This document shows, piece after piece, positions 15,782 to 20,950 of a DNA stretch of 24,040 nt. The notes below the pieces were generated by a model. It did no database searches and was not told the DNA's origin. It was given only the letters and a program-made list of their open reading frames with translations. Origin of the DNA: a virus; the IMG/VR virus record IMGVR_UViG_3300036045_000062, positions 1 through 24,040 of that record. One strand, given 5' to 3'. Positions within the stretch are counted from its first letter, which is position 1. Every line of letters starts with the position of its first letter. The translations under genes and the position numbers were made by a program.

Positions 15782-16714
15782 ATGCCGATAAATGATAGAG
15801 GTTTATGGACAACTACCGCATTAGATGAACGTGGGCGGAGTATATTTGGAAGTCTAGACGAACGAGGACGTGTGATATTTGGTGTTACGACAACACCAAC
15901 AGGCACAGACGGTTCAACCGTATTCGATTCTAAACAAGTCATCTACCAAGATAGTGCGCTAACAGTCGACACCAAACAATCACTGTACGCGGATGAAACT
16001 TTAGCAACTGACTTATTACAATTCATCTATTCGGATGAATATATCTCAAACGATACCAAGCAAGCTATCTATTCAGACGGATATACGCAAGCTGATACAA
16101 CTCAAATCATATACGAACTATCCAGCGTGAATATGGACTTGAAGCAAGTGATCTATGAAAGTGGACAGTCCACAGGAGATATTCACTTAATCATTTACGC
16201 TGACGAATCCATACAAGCTGATGTAAGGCAGTTATTGTATTCCGATGCCTATACGTCTTTTGATACGAAACAAGTGCTGTATGACGAAGATACGCAAGTT
16301 GTAGGAAAGATACTTTTAAAAGGCAGTCGTAAGTTGTATGTGTATTTGTTAGGTAATCGTGAGTTAATCGTCAATCTTCAAGGTAGTCGTGAATTGATCG
16401 TAAACCTCAAAGGAGGACTAAACGTGACAGAGTATAATCAAAACTTTACGATGGAGTCAGGAGATAGCAAGGTATTAAGCTATGCAGTGTCTGACGATCT
16501 AACCGGTGCTACTCTTACATGGGAAATGTACCAACGAGGACAGACAACACCATTGATTAGTAAAGTAGGAACCTATGTAACAAACAATGTTCAAGTAGAG
16601 TTAGCTCCTATAGATACACAAGGTATATCTGGAACCTATAAATACGAGCTTCAATGTGTGGATGTACTAAGCAAAAAGTCCACATTAGCAAAAGGTGTTA
16701 TTACCTTAGAATAG
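15782..16714 (+). CDS. Repetitive fibre-like protein with BppU-like C-terminal domain
   Basis: A 310-residue protein of three visible parts. Residues 13-34 hold two copies of an LDERGR-x-IFG unit. Residues 49-174 are nine uninterrupted 14-residue repeats of the form D-[ST]-K-Q-x-[IL]-Y-x-[DE], a rod-like shaft. Residues about 180-212 have three copies of a G-[SN]-R-x-L-x-V-x-L unit. Residues 215-310 (MESGDSKVLSYAVSDDLTGA, then TWEMYQRG) look like the N-terminal Ig-like domain of baseplate upper proteins (BppU/DUF2479). A second ribosome site with a GTG start at 16424, in frame, may express this last domain separately. Probably a trimeric tail fibre; the exact fold is unproven. Confidence 0.88.
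   Translation: MPINDRGLWTTTALDERGRSIFGSLDERGRVIFGVTTTPTGTDGSTVFDSKQVIYQDSALTVDTKQSLYADETLATDLLQFIYSDEYISNDTKQAIYSDGYTQADTTQIIYELSSVNMDLKQVIYESGQSTGDIHLIIYADESIQADVRQLLYSDAYTSFDTKQVLYDEDTQVVGKILLKGSRKLYVYLLGNRELIVNLQGSRELIVNLKGGLNVTEYNQNFTMESGDSKVLSYAVSDDLTGATLTWEMYQRGQTTPLISKVGTYVTNNVQVELAPIDTQGISGTYKYELQCVDVLSKKSTLAKGVITLE
15926..16303 (+). repeat. Nine tandem 14-residue (42-nt) fibre repeats
   Basis: Units start at 15926 and every 42 nt thereafter without a gap. Conserved positions are Asp1, Gln4, Leu/Ile6, Tyr7 and an acidic residue at 9. DNA identity between units is low, so selection acts on the protein. A short hydrophobic repeat with a fixed Tyr suggests a beta-spiral or beta-helix shaft. 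Confidence 0.9.
16411..16426 (+). promoter_or_regulatory. Internal ribosome site and GTG start in the fibre gene
   Basis: AAAGGAGG at 16409-16415 lies 8 nt before a GTG at 16424 that is in frame with the fibre gene. Initiation there would make a 96-residue protein, ending at 16714, that contains only the BppU-like domain. The site's strength equals that of real gene starts in this window. Confidence 0.6.
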
Positions 16715-16721
16715 AAAAACA

Positions 16722-16746
16722 GCCCTCTTTCATCACGAAGGAGGGC
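16722..16746 (+). terminator. Terminator-like hairpin after the fibre gene
   Basis: A 10-bp stem (gccctctttc / gaaggagggc, one G-T pair) with loop ATCAC, eight nt after the stop. The downstream tract (gttctta) is poor in T, so termination may be partial. An A-rich run precedes it. Confidence 0.55.
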
Positions 16747-16794
16747 GTTCTTATGTCGCAGTATCCTATTGTTGTAAAACATAAATATTGAAAT

Positions 16795-16807
16795 GAGGTG
16801 ATACCTC
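16795..16807 (+). promoter_or_regulatory. Small hairpin enclosing the Tal ribosome site
   Basis: GAGGT-GAT-ACCTC is a perfect 5-bp inverted repeat whose left arm is the Shine-Dalgarno of the TTG start at 16808. If it forms in mRNA it would restrain initiation of the tail endopeptidase, which is needed in few copies per virion. The loop is only 3 nt, so the effect may be weak. Confidence 0.4.
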
Positions 16808-18673
16808 TTGATCGTCACAAATTTAGCTGGAACATCAGAAATTATCACTGACTATACAAACTTAACTCGTAAGAAAAGAGTAAATGGAGAACAGTCCATT
16901 TCCTTTTTATTACTTAAAACAGATCGTAATTCTCACTCCTTTGATTTGGTTTCAGAAGAAAGCATTGTGGAATATGACTCCATTGAGTATCGAATAAAAG
17001 GGTTAGTGGAACGAACAGAAGGAAAACCAATTAAATCAATCACAGCGTATCATACGTTCTTTGATATTGTGGACGAGTATAGATATACAACTCTTACTAC
17101 AGGATTCAAGTCCATAAATACGGTACTATCGTTTATTTTTAGTGGTTTAGATTGGACATTCTCAGTAATCGATTCTTTTTCCGCAGTTGAATTTGAGAAC
17201 TTTGGAAATGAAAATTGTTTATCTTTATTTCAAAAGGTGATTGATCGGTACCAGGCTGAATTTGAAATCATCGGTAATGACGTGAGAATTAAAAAGAAAA
17301 TTGGTTCTACAGCAGACTTTCAATTCCGTTACGGATACAACATTAAGACCTTTAAACGAAATGTAAATACAAGCAATCTTTCCACATACATCAAAGGCAC
17401 CGGAAAATTAGACGAGGATGAAAATCCTATTGTATCAGCTGAGTATACTTCTCCAATGTCGGAAGTATATGGAATCCGTCATGCTCCACCTTATAGCAAC
17501 GAAGCAATCACAAATTATGACACGCTCGTAGAATACTTGAGAGCTAAACTTCAAGATACACCAGAAATAAGCATAGAATTGGAGTTTGTCAGCTTGCAAG
17601 AGCAAGGGTATACATCTGTTAACCCAAATATTGGAGACACCGTACCGACCATTTATGAGCCTTTAAATATCGATGTGGATTTGCGGATTGTTGAGAGCGA
17701 GGACTATCCAGAAAGTAAGAAATCACCAAAGGTTACACTTTCAACCACTCCTAAGTCCTTTGTGAAAAGTGTCATGGACTACCAAAAGTCACTACTCGAT
17801 AAAATATATGACGAGAACATAGGAAAGCTGAAATACAATGTATATGATGAAGCAGTAAAAAAGGCAACAGAAGCATTAAATAATTCTCTTACGCAATTAG
17901 AATATCCTGAGAATATGGGGATACTTGCTCGCGATCCAGACGACCCGAATAAGATAACCGTTTTTCGCTCTGAAGGTATTGGAATTTCAAGTGACAATGG
18001 AGTTACATTTAAGACAGCTGTTTACTCAGGGGGAATCGTCACCGACCTTTTAACAGCAGGACAAATCAAAACCAACAACATTCAGATTATCGGGAACGAT
18101 GATCTTTTTTATTGGGATGGGAATTATTTGATTGCGATTGATGCAGCTGACGCTAATAAGTTTGTAAGGTTGAAATCTGGTGAAATCTACATTGCTAAAG
18201 GTGCCATGGTTATTGAACGTCCAGACGGTTATAAGGTTGTAAATAACGGCATCCTATCCAACAGTTTTGCAATCCAAGGATCCACACCAACATTTAAAAC
18301 AGCAGGTGTGGAAGAATCGGGACAGTTTTTTCGAACGTCCGCACAAAACCGATATGAAAACGTCCAACGATTTGTTTTTAAACACGACAGTCGATACTTA
18401 CGAATTATCTGCAACATGTCTGTGGATGGTGGAGTAGACTTCGGTAACGTTGGGAGTATTTCCTTTGATGTTCTAAGTGACGACGAATCAACATCAATTG
18501 CAAGTGTCACTGTTACGGAAACGAGAAAGCATCCTGACCAAGGGTACAGAAAAGATATACTGGTTGATTTAGGTGTACCTACAGGAAATATCTTAGTTTG
18601 CTATTGGCGTATGTACTCAAGTTTGGCTTACTACACGTATGGAAGTGTAAGATATATAGTCCAGGAGGGGTAG
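16808..18673 (+). CDS. Tail-associated endopeptidase/tail lysin protein (Tal)
   Basis: Baseplate hub protein, 621 residues. The N-terminal half (about 1-340) matches the prophage endopeptidase tail family (PF06605, gp27-like fold): GTSEIITDYTNLTRKKRVNG, then LLLKTDRNSHSFDLV, SITAYHTFFDIVDEY, FRYGYNIKTFKRNVNT and GIRHAPPYSN. The middle has SGGIVTDLLTAGQIKTNNIQI and IDAADANKFVRLKSGEIYI, typical of such tail proteins. The C-terminal 130 residues are a beta-rich domain that could bind receptor. No zinc-peptidase motif is obvious, so lytic activity is uncertain. The TTG start follows GAGGTGA by 7 nt. Unusually, it lies beyond the lysis and fibre genes, not next to Dit. Confidence 0.88.
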   Translation: MIVTNLAGTSEIITDYTNLTRKKRVNGEQSISFLLLKTDRNSHSFDLVSEESIVEYDSIEYRIKGLVERTEGKPIKSITAYHTFFDIVDEYRYTTLTTGFKSINTVLSFIFSGLDWTFSVIDSFSAVEFENFGNENCLSLFQKVIDRYQAEFEIIGNDVRIKKKIGSTADFQFRYGYNIKTFKRNVNTSNLSTYIKGTGKLDEDENPIVSAEYTSPMSEVYGIRHAPPYSNEAITNYDTLVEYLRAKLQDTPEISIELEFVSLQEQGYTSVNPNIGDTVPTIYEPLNIDVDLRIVESEDYPESKKSPKVTLSTTPKSFVKSVMDYQKSLLDKIYDENIGKLKYNVYDEAVKKATEALNNSLTQLEYPENMGILARDPDDPNKITVFRSEGIGISSDNGVTFKTAVYSGGIVTDLLTAGQIKTNNIQIIGNDDLFYWDGNYLIAIDAADANKFVRLKSGEIYIAKGAMVIERPDGYKVVNNGILSNSFAIQGSTPTFKTAGVEESGQFFRTSAQNRYENVQRFVFKHDSRYLRIICNMSVDGGVDFGNVGSISFDVLSDDESTSIASVTVTETRKHPDQGYRKDILVDLGVPTGNILVCYWRMYSSLAYYTYGSVRYIVQEG

Positions 18674-18674
18674 A

Positions 18675-18860
18675 ATGGGTGTATTATTCTTTTGTGATGT
18701 AGATCAGGGAAAAATCGAAGATAGTTTGATTGGAGTGAGAGTCATTCCGATGAAACAGTACGATTTCTTTTTTTATTTAATGGATGATTATGAAACAGTG
18801 ATAAGCAACGTGCCGAATTATCGAGTGGTTAATGGTCAGTTAATATTAGAAACTGTATAA
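18675..18860 (+). CDS. Small protein following Tal
   Basis: A 61-residue hydrophilic/aromatic protein (MGVLFFCDVDQGKIEDSLIGV, then MKQYDFFFYLMDDYETV) that I do not recognise. It begins one base after the Tal stop with GGAGGGG upstream inside Tal, so it is co-expressed with it. It ends at the bidirectional terminator, making it the last gene of the late operon. It might be a short chaperone or baseplate component, but there is no direct evidence. Confidence 0.75.
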   Translation: MGVLFFCDVDQGKIEDSLIGVRVIPMKQYDFFFYLMDDYETVISNVPNYRVVNGQLILETV

Positions 18861-18888
18861 AAAAGAGCCTCTCCTTATTGGAGGGGCT
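18859..18888. terminator. Bidirectional terminator between late genes and the repressor pair
   Basis: A 9-bp stem (agcctctcc / ggaggggct, one G-T pair) with loop TTATT. On the + strand it follows the last late gene with only a short TT tail. On the - strand it is followed by six T residues (A's at 18859-18864), a proper tail for the leftward genes. It therefore serves mainly the repressor transcript and blocks collision with late transcription. Confidence 0.8.
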
Positions 18889-19037
18889 TATTTCCGATTC
18901 CACGGCAAGTTCTTCACATCTTCCAACACTCCAGGATAACACTTTTTACAATACACATTCCTCAAATCATACGGAAACAGATCCTTCATTTCCTCTTTCG
19001 GAAACCACTTCGCGCAATAACTACACATCTCTTTCAT
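18888..19037 (-). CDS. Tiny CxxC...CxxC zinc-ribbon-like protein
   Basis: A 49-residue product read leftward from ATG 19037 to the TAA at 18888-18890. It contains two knuckles, CSYC at residues 5-8 and CKKC at 30-33, separated by a charged/aromatic stretch (KWFPKEEMKDLFPYD), and ends LPWNRK. This arrangement fits one structural zinc ion. It overlaps the end of the repressor gene by 17 nt in another frame, so translation is probably coupled, and its stop touches the leftward terminator stem. An ATG three codons later is an alternative start. It could be an accessory DNA- or protein-binding partner of the repressor. The role is unknown. Confidence 0.72.
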   Translation of the reverse strand: MKEMCSYCAKWFPKEEMKDLFPYDLRNVYCKKCYPGVLEDVKNLPWNRK

Positions 19038-19218
19038 ATAGATCATCAACCTTTACATCTAATAAATCAGCTAATATAAAAGCTTTCTCCAAAGAAGGAA
19101 TACTCTTTCCTGTACTCCAGTTAGAAAGTGTATTAGCTGAAACGTTTAGCTCCTTCATGATATGTTCCCTACTATATGGAGACTTTTTTATTAACCATCC
19201 AATATTGCTCTTCAACAT
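19021..19218 (-). CDS. XRE/Cro-like HTH repressor
   Basis: A 65-residue single-domain DNA-binding protein. The helix-turn-helix lies at about residues 15-37 (SREHIMKELNVSANTLSNW), followed by the standard GKSIPSLEKAFILADLLDVKVDDLYE end of Xre proteins. There is no dimerisation or peptidase domain, so it resembles Cro or a minimal repressor. It has a good site, GAGGTG, 6-8 nt before the ATG on the - strand. It is transcribed against all neighbours from the 19219-19371 region and probably regulates the rightward run beginning at 19372. It could be the prophage repressor or an early switch. Confidence 0.88.
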   Translation of the reverse strand: MLKSNIGWLIKKSPYSREHIMKELNVSANTLSNWSTGKSIPSLEKAFILADLLDVKVDDLYERDV

Positions 19219-19238
19219 TTATAACACCTCATTTACTT

Positions 19239-19268
19239 ATTCTCCAAATGTGAAAATTATCCTTTCAA
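19239..19268 (-). promoter_or_regulatory. Candidate leftward promoter of the repressor pair
   Basis: On the - strand a TTGAAA -35 box (19268-19263) and a GAGAAT -10 box (19244-19239) are 18 nt apart, just upstream of the ribosome site. The -35 box is 5/6 and the -10 box 4/6 against the vegetative consensus. This is the best match I could find in the intergenic region but not a strong one. Confidence 0.35.
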
Positions 19269-19290
19269 AAAAATACTTCAAAAAATCCAA

Positions 19291-19350
19291 CTATTTTTTT
19301 GATAGACAAGCAACTTCTAATCGGAATGGTCATAAGAATAGACTATCAAA
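19291..19350. promoter_or_regulatory. Candidate repressor operator half-sites
   Basis: The divergent region holds the inverted pair TTTGATAG (19298-19305) and CTATCAAA (19343-19350). A tighter CTAT-N7-ATAG palindrome lies at 19291-19305. They lie just ahead of the rightward gene at 19372 and are the obvious symmetric sites a small HTH dimer could bind. No clear rightward -35/-10 pair was found here. Confidence 0.4.
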
Positions 19351-19371
19351 CAACGAAAGGAAGGATAGCAA

Positions 19372-19584
19372 ATGACTATTAACTACAGAGGAAAAGAGCT
19401 TCATGCTATCAATCAGCCTCGTATTGTGGATGAAGATTATTGCGTAGTAAGAGCATTAGATGCTAATGGGAATGTCTATAACGTTTATTGGCTGCTGATT
19501 GGAGAGAAGGATGATGATCCTTCAGAATGGTGTGAGTGGGAACTTCCTTTAAATGCTTTCTTACAACCAGGTGAGGCTCTATGA
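19372..19584 (+). CDS. Small acidic early protein 1
   Basis: A 70-residue protein with no family I recognise: a mixed alpha/beta-like sequence with NYRGKELHAINQPRIV and a tryptophan-rich region YWLLIGEKDDDPSEWCEWELP. It is strongly acidic in its second half, a feature often seen in phage proteins that modify host enzymes or mimic DNA, though here that is only a thought. A clear AAAGGAAGGA site precedes the ATG. It is the first gene of the rightward run facing the repressor and overlaps the next by ATGA. Confidence 0.8.
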   Translation: MTINYRGKELHAINQPRIVDEDYCVVRALDANGNVYNVYWLLIGEKDDDPSEWCEWELPLNAFLQPGEAL

Positions 19585-19862
19585 GTCTCCTCTGGTCAAT
19601 GTTTGAAGGTTACAAGGAAGCTAAAAAAGACGTATATCACCAAAGGAAATTTGATGAGCTGAGCAACTATCCAATGTTGTTTAGCTCCAATTATCTTAAT
19701 GAATTATTGTGGGAAGCAGATGAACTACAAGACCTCCATGCTTTATTACATTACATGGAGCGATACAGTTGCGTTGATGTTGGAATTGAGACTTATGACA
19801 AGGTTTATTACAAGGCCAAGGATCAATATAAAAAGATGTGGGAAAAGGAGAATAAACGATGA
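19581..19862 (+). CDS. Small early protein 2, aromatic and helical
   Basis: A 93-residue helical, Tyr/Leu/Asp-rich protein (FEGYKEAKKDVYHQRKFDEL, SNYLNELLWEADELQDLHALL) of unknown role. The start overlaps the previous stop (ATGA) with AGGTGAGG upstream, and the end overlaps the next start in the same way. Its last codons, encoding KKMWEK, and 19 bp of DNA (19830-19848) recur near the end of the next gene, so the two genes share a duplicated tail. It may be a small DNA-metabolism or replication helper, by location only. Confidence 0.78.
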   Translation: MSLLWSMFEGYKEAKKDVYHQRKFDELSNYPMLFSSNYLNELLWEADELQDLHALLHYMERYSCVDVGIETYDKVYYKAKDQYKKMWEKENKR

Positions 19863-20023
19863 AGAGCTTTATAGTGAGACTTGTTAATTATAAAGGTGAA
19901 TTTCATGAAGAAGTTTTTGAGGAGGACATAGTGGAGGTTATTTCTAAATGGTCTGAAATACAAATCATATCTTTAGAGGAAGTAGGTAGTGTGAAAAAGA
20001 TGTGGGAAAAGGGGAGGGCTTGA
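19859..20023 (+). CDS. Short early protein 3 with shared C-terminal tail
   Basis: A 54-residue protein (MKSFIVRLVNYKGEFHEEVF, then EEDIVEVISKWSEIQIISLEE) starting in an ATGA overlap, with an aaaaggag site upstream. It ends KKMWEKGRA, echoing KKMWEKENKR at the end of the preceding product. The matching DNA at 19994-20012 is nearly identical. It is too short for domain calls; strand-helix-strand seems likely. Tight coupling on both sides supports a real gene. Confidence 0.72.
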   Translation: MKSFIVRLVNYKGEFHEEVFEEDIVEVISKWSEIQIISLEEVGSVKKMWEKGRA

Positions 20024-20167
20024 ATGTCAGAATTCATGAAGGATATTCGGAAACCTGAGGATATTATGATAGATCTGTTTAAGGAATTGAAAAAGGACGG
20101 AATTTTACTCAACTACCTAGAATGGGAACTTAAAAAATCCTTAGAACTTAAAAGACAAGGAGAATGA
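20024..20167 (+). CDS. Short early protein 4, charged helix
   Basis: A 47-residue charged, mostly helical protein (MSEFMKDIRKPEDIMIDLFK, then NYLEWELKKSLELKRQGE). It starts immediately after the previous stop with GGGGAGGG upstream, the strongest site of this small run. Nothing identifies a function. It was recognised from spacing, ribosome site and coding continuity. Confidence 0.7.
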   Translation: MSEFMKDIRKPEDIMIDLFKELKKDGILLNYLEWELKKSLELKRQGE

Positions 20168-20172
20168 TTAAT

Positions 20173-20433
20173 ATGTACGAAGTTATTCCTTTTAAAGCAT
20201 TTGTTGCTGGATCCATTACTCCCCATCCTGATATTTTCTCAATGGTGGATGGGGGATTGACCTTCTTTGTTGGTACTGGAGCTGTCCTTTTAGGAATGAT
20301 AGCACTAGAAAAGATGGGTATCCCGATTAATGAAGCCTTTGTTCGGGTGCTTATGCTTTCGGGTATTCTTTTCTCTCTACTTTGGACTATATTCAAGAAT
20401 CCACTTATCAGGCATGTGTTGACTGGGTTCTAG
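20173..20433 (+). CDS. Small two-segment membrane protein
   Basis: An 86-residue protein with two hydrophobic helices: GGLTFFVGTGAVLLGMIAL at about residues 27-45 and VLMLSGILFSLLWTIF at about 58-73. The hydrophilic linker between them contains Glu and Lys. No recognised family. I prefer the ATG at 20173 because AAGGAG (20157-20162) has a 10-nt gap to it but only 1 nt to the ATG at 20164, which would add three residues. Possible roles are an anchor for the FtsK-like protein, superinfection exclusion, or an early holin-like factor; none is demonstrated. Confidence 0.75.
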   Translation: MYEVIPFKAFVAGSITPHPDIFSMVDGGLTFFVGTGAVLLGMIALEKMGIPINEAFVRVLMLSGILFSLLWTIFKNPLIRHVLTGF

Positions 20434-20469
20434 TCAGAAGTTTCTTCGGTATATTCCGATTCTAGTATT

Positions 20470-20535
20470 TTGTTGGTTTTAAAGTTTGTATTATATGTTC
20501 TTTTTGATTGAAATTCCCTTAGCTTTTCGCTAAGG
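20470..20535 (+). other. Intergenic leader with possible promoter and hairpin
   Basis: The 156-nt gap at 20434-20589 has no gene. It contains a weak sigma-A-like pair, TTGTTG (20470) and TATATG (20492) 16 nt apart. It also has a 7-bp hairpin ccttagc / gctaagg with loop TTTTC at 20517-20535, lacking a T-tail, and a looser ccattc...gaatgg inverted repeat further on. Together they look like a promoter with a structured leader for the genes from 20590. The signals are suggestive rather than strong. Confidence 0.35.
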
Positions 20536-20589
20536 TCTCACCCATTCCTCATTTCATTCTGAATGGTTAAGAAAGGATGCGATTTTTAA

Positions 20590-20775
20590 ATGAAGATCAG
20601 CCGTAAAAATAGATTGTTTATCGAGATGAAAGTATTAGCGGAAAGAGCTCTTGAAGACTTAACAGAAGATGAAATTCAAGAGTTTTATGGAAGTGATTAT
20701 TACTGTGAACTAAAGAATTACATTAAGTACGAAGCGTTTAGCCTTTGGGAAAGTGGTGAGCTTTATGAAAAATAA
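20590..20775 (+). CDS. Small protein ahead of the FtsK-like gene
   Basis: A 61-residue helical, acidic/basic protein (KISRKNRLFIEMKVLAERAL, EDLTEDEIQEFYGSDYY). It has no recognised family. The AAAGGATG site lies about 11 nt before the ATG. Its end overlaps the CxxC gene by 11 nt. The fixed order of small helical gene, CxxC gene and FtsK-like gene, all overlapping, suggests one transcript serving replication. Confidence 0.75.
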   Translation: MKISRKNRLFIEMKVLAERALEDLTEDEIQEFYGSDYYCELKNYIKYEAFSLWESGELYEK

Positions 20776-20950
20776 CTGTGCAAATTGTGAAAAGGATGTA
20801 TCTTTATTTTACCCAACGGTTAAGGATTCAGAAGGATTATTGTATTGCAATTTAGGTTGTTTTGATGAAGCCATGTATGTACGTTTTGAACCTAATTTTA
20901 TGCCACAAGTAGACGAAATTAAGTTCCGTTTCTGGAGGAGAAAAGAATGA
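20765..20950 (+). CDS. Small zinc-finger-like protein (CxxC...CxxxC)
   Basis: A 61-residue protein starting MKNNCANCEKDVSLFYPT, with a C-terminal knuckle LLYCNLGCFDEAMYV. Cysteines at residues 5, 8, 28 and 32 form a four-Cys site for probable zinc binding. I chose the ATG at 20765; a GTG at 20753 with no better site would add four residues. The stop overlaps the FtsK-like start (ATGA). It is probably a nucleic acid or protein-binding accessory of the translocase module, by inference. Confidence 0.78.
   Translation: MKNNCANCEKDVSLFYPTVKDSEGLLYCNLGCFDEAMYVRFEPNFMPQVDEIKFRFWRRKE

Noticed and set aside
15926-16303. Regular 42-nt spacing suggesting a CRISPR array
   Set aside because: The units are not conserved as DNA and there are no repeat/spacer blocks. 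The periodicity is that of a coding repeat.
18878-19375. 165-codon rightward open frame across the repressor region
   Set aside because: It begins inside a terminator stem, has no ribosome site, is low-complexity Ser/Asn/Tyr/Phe sequence, and lies opposite a clear HTH gene with a good leftward start.
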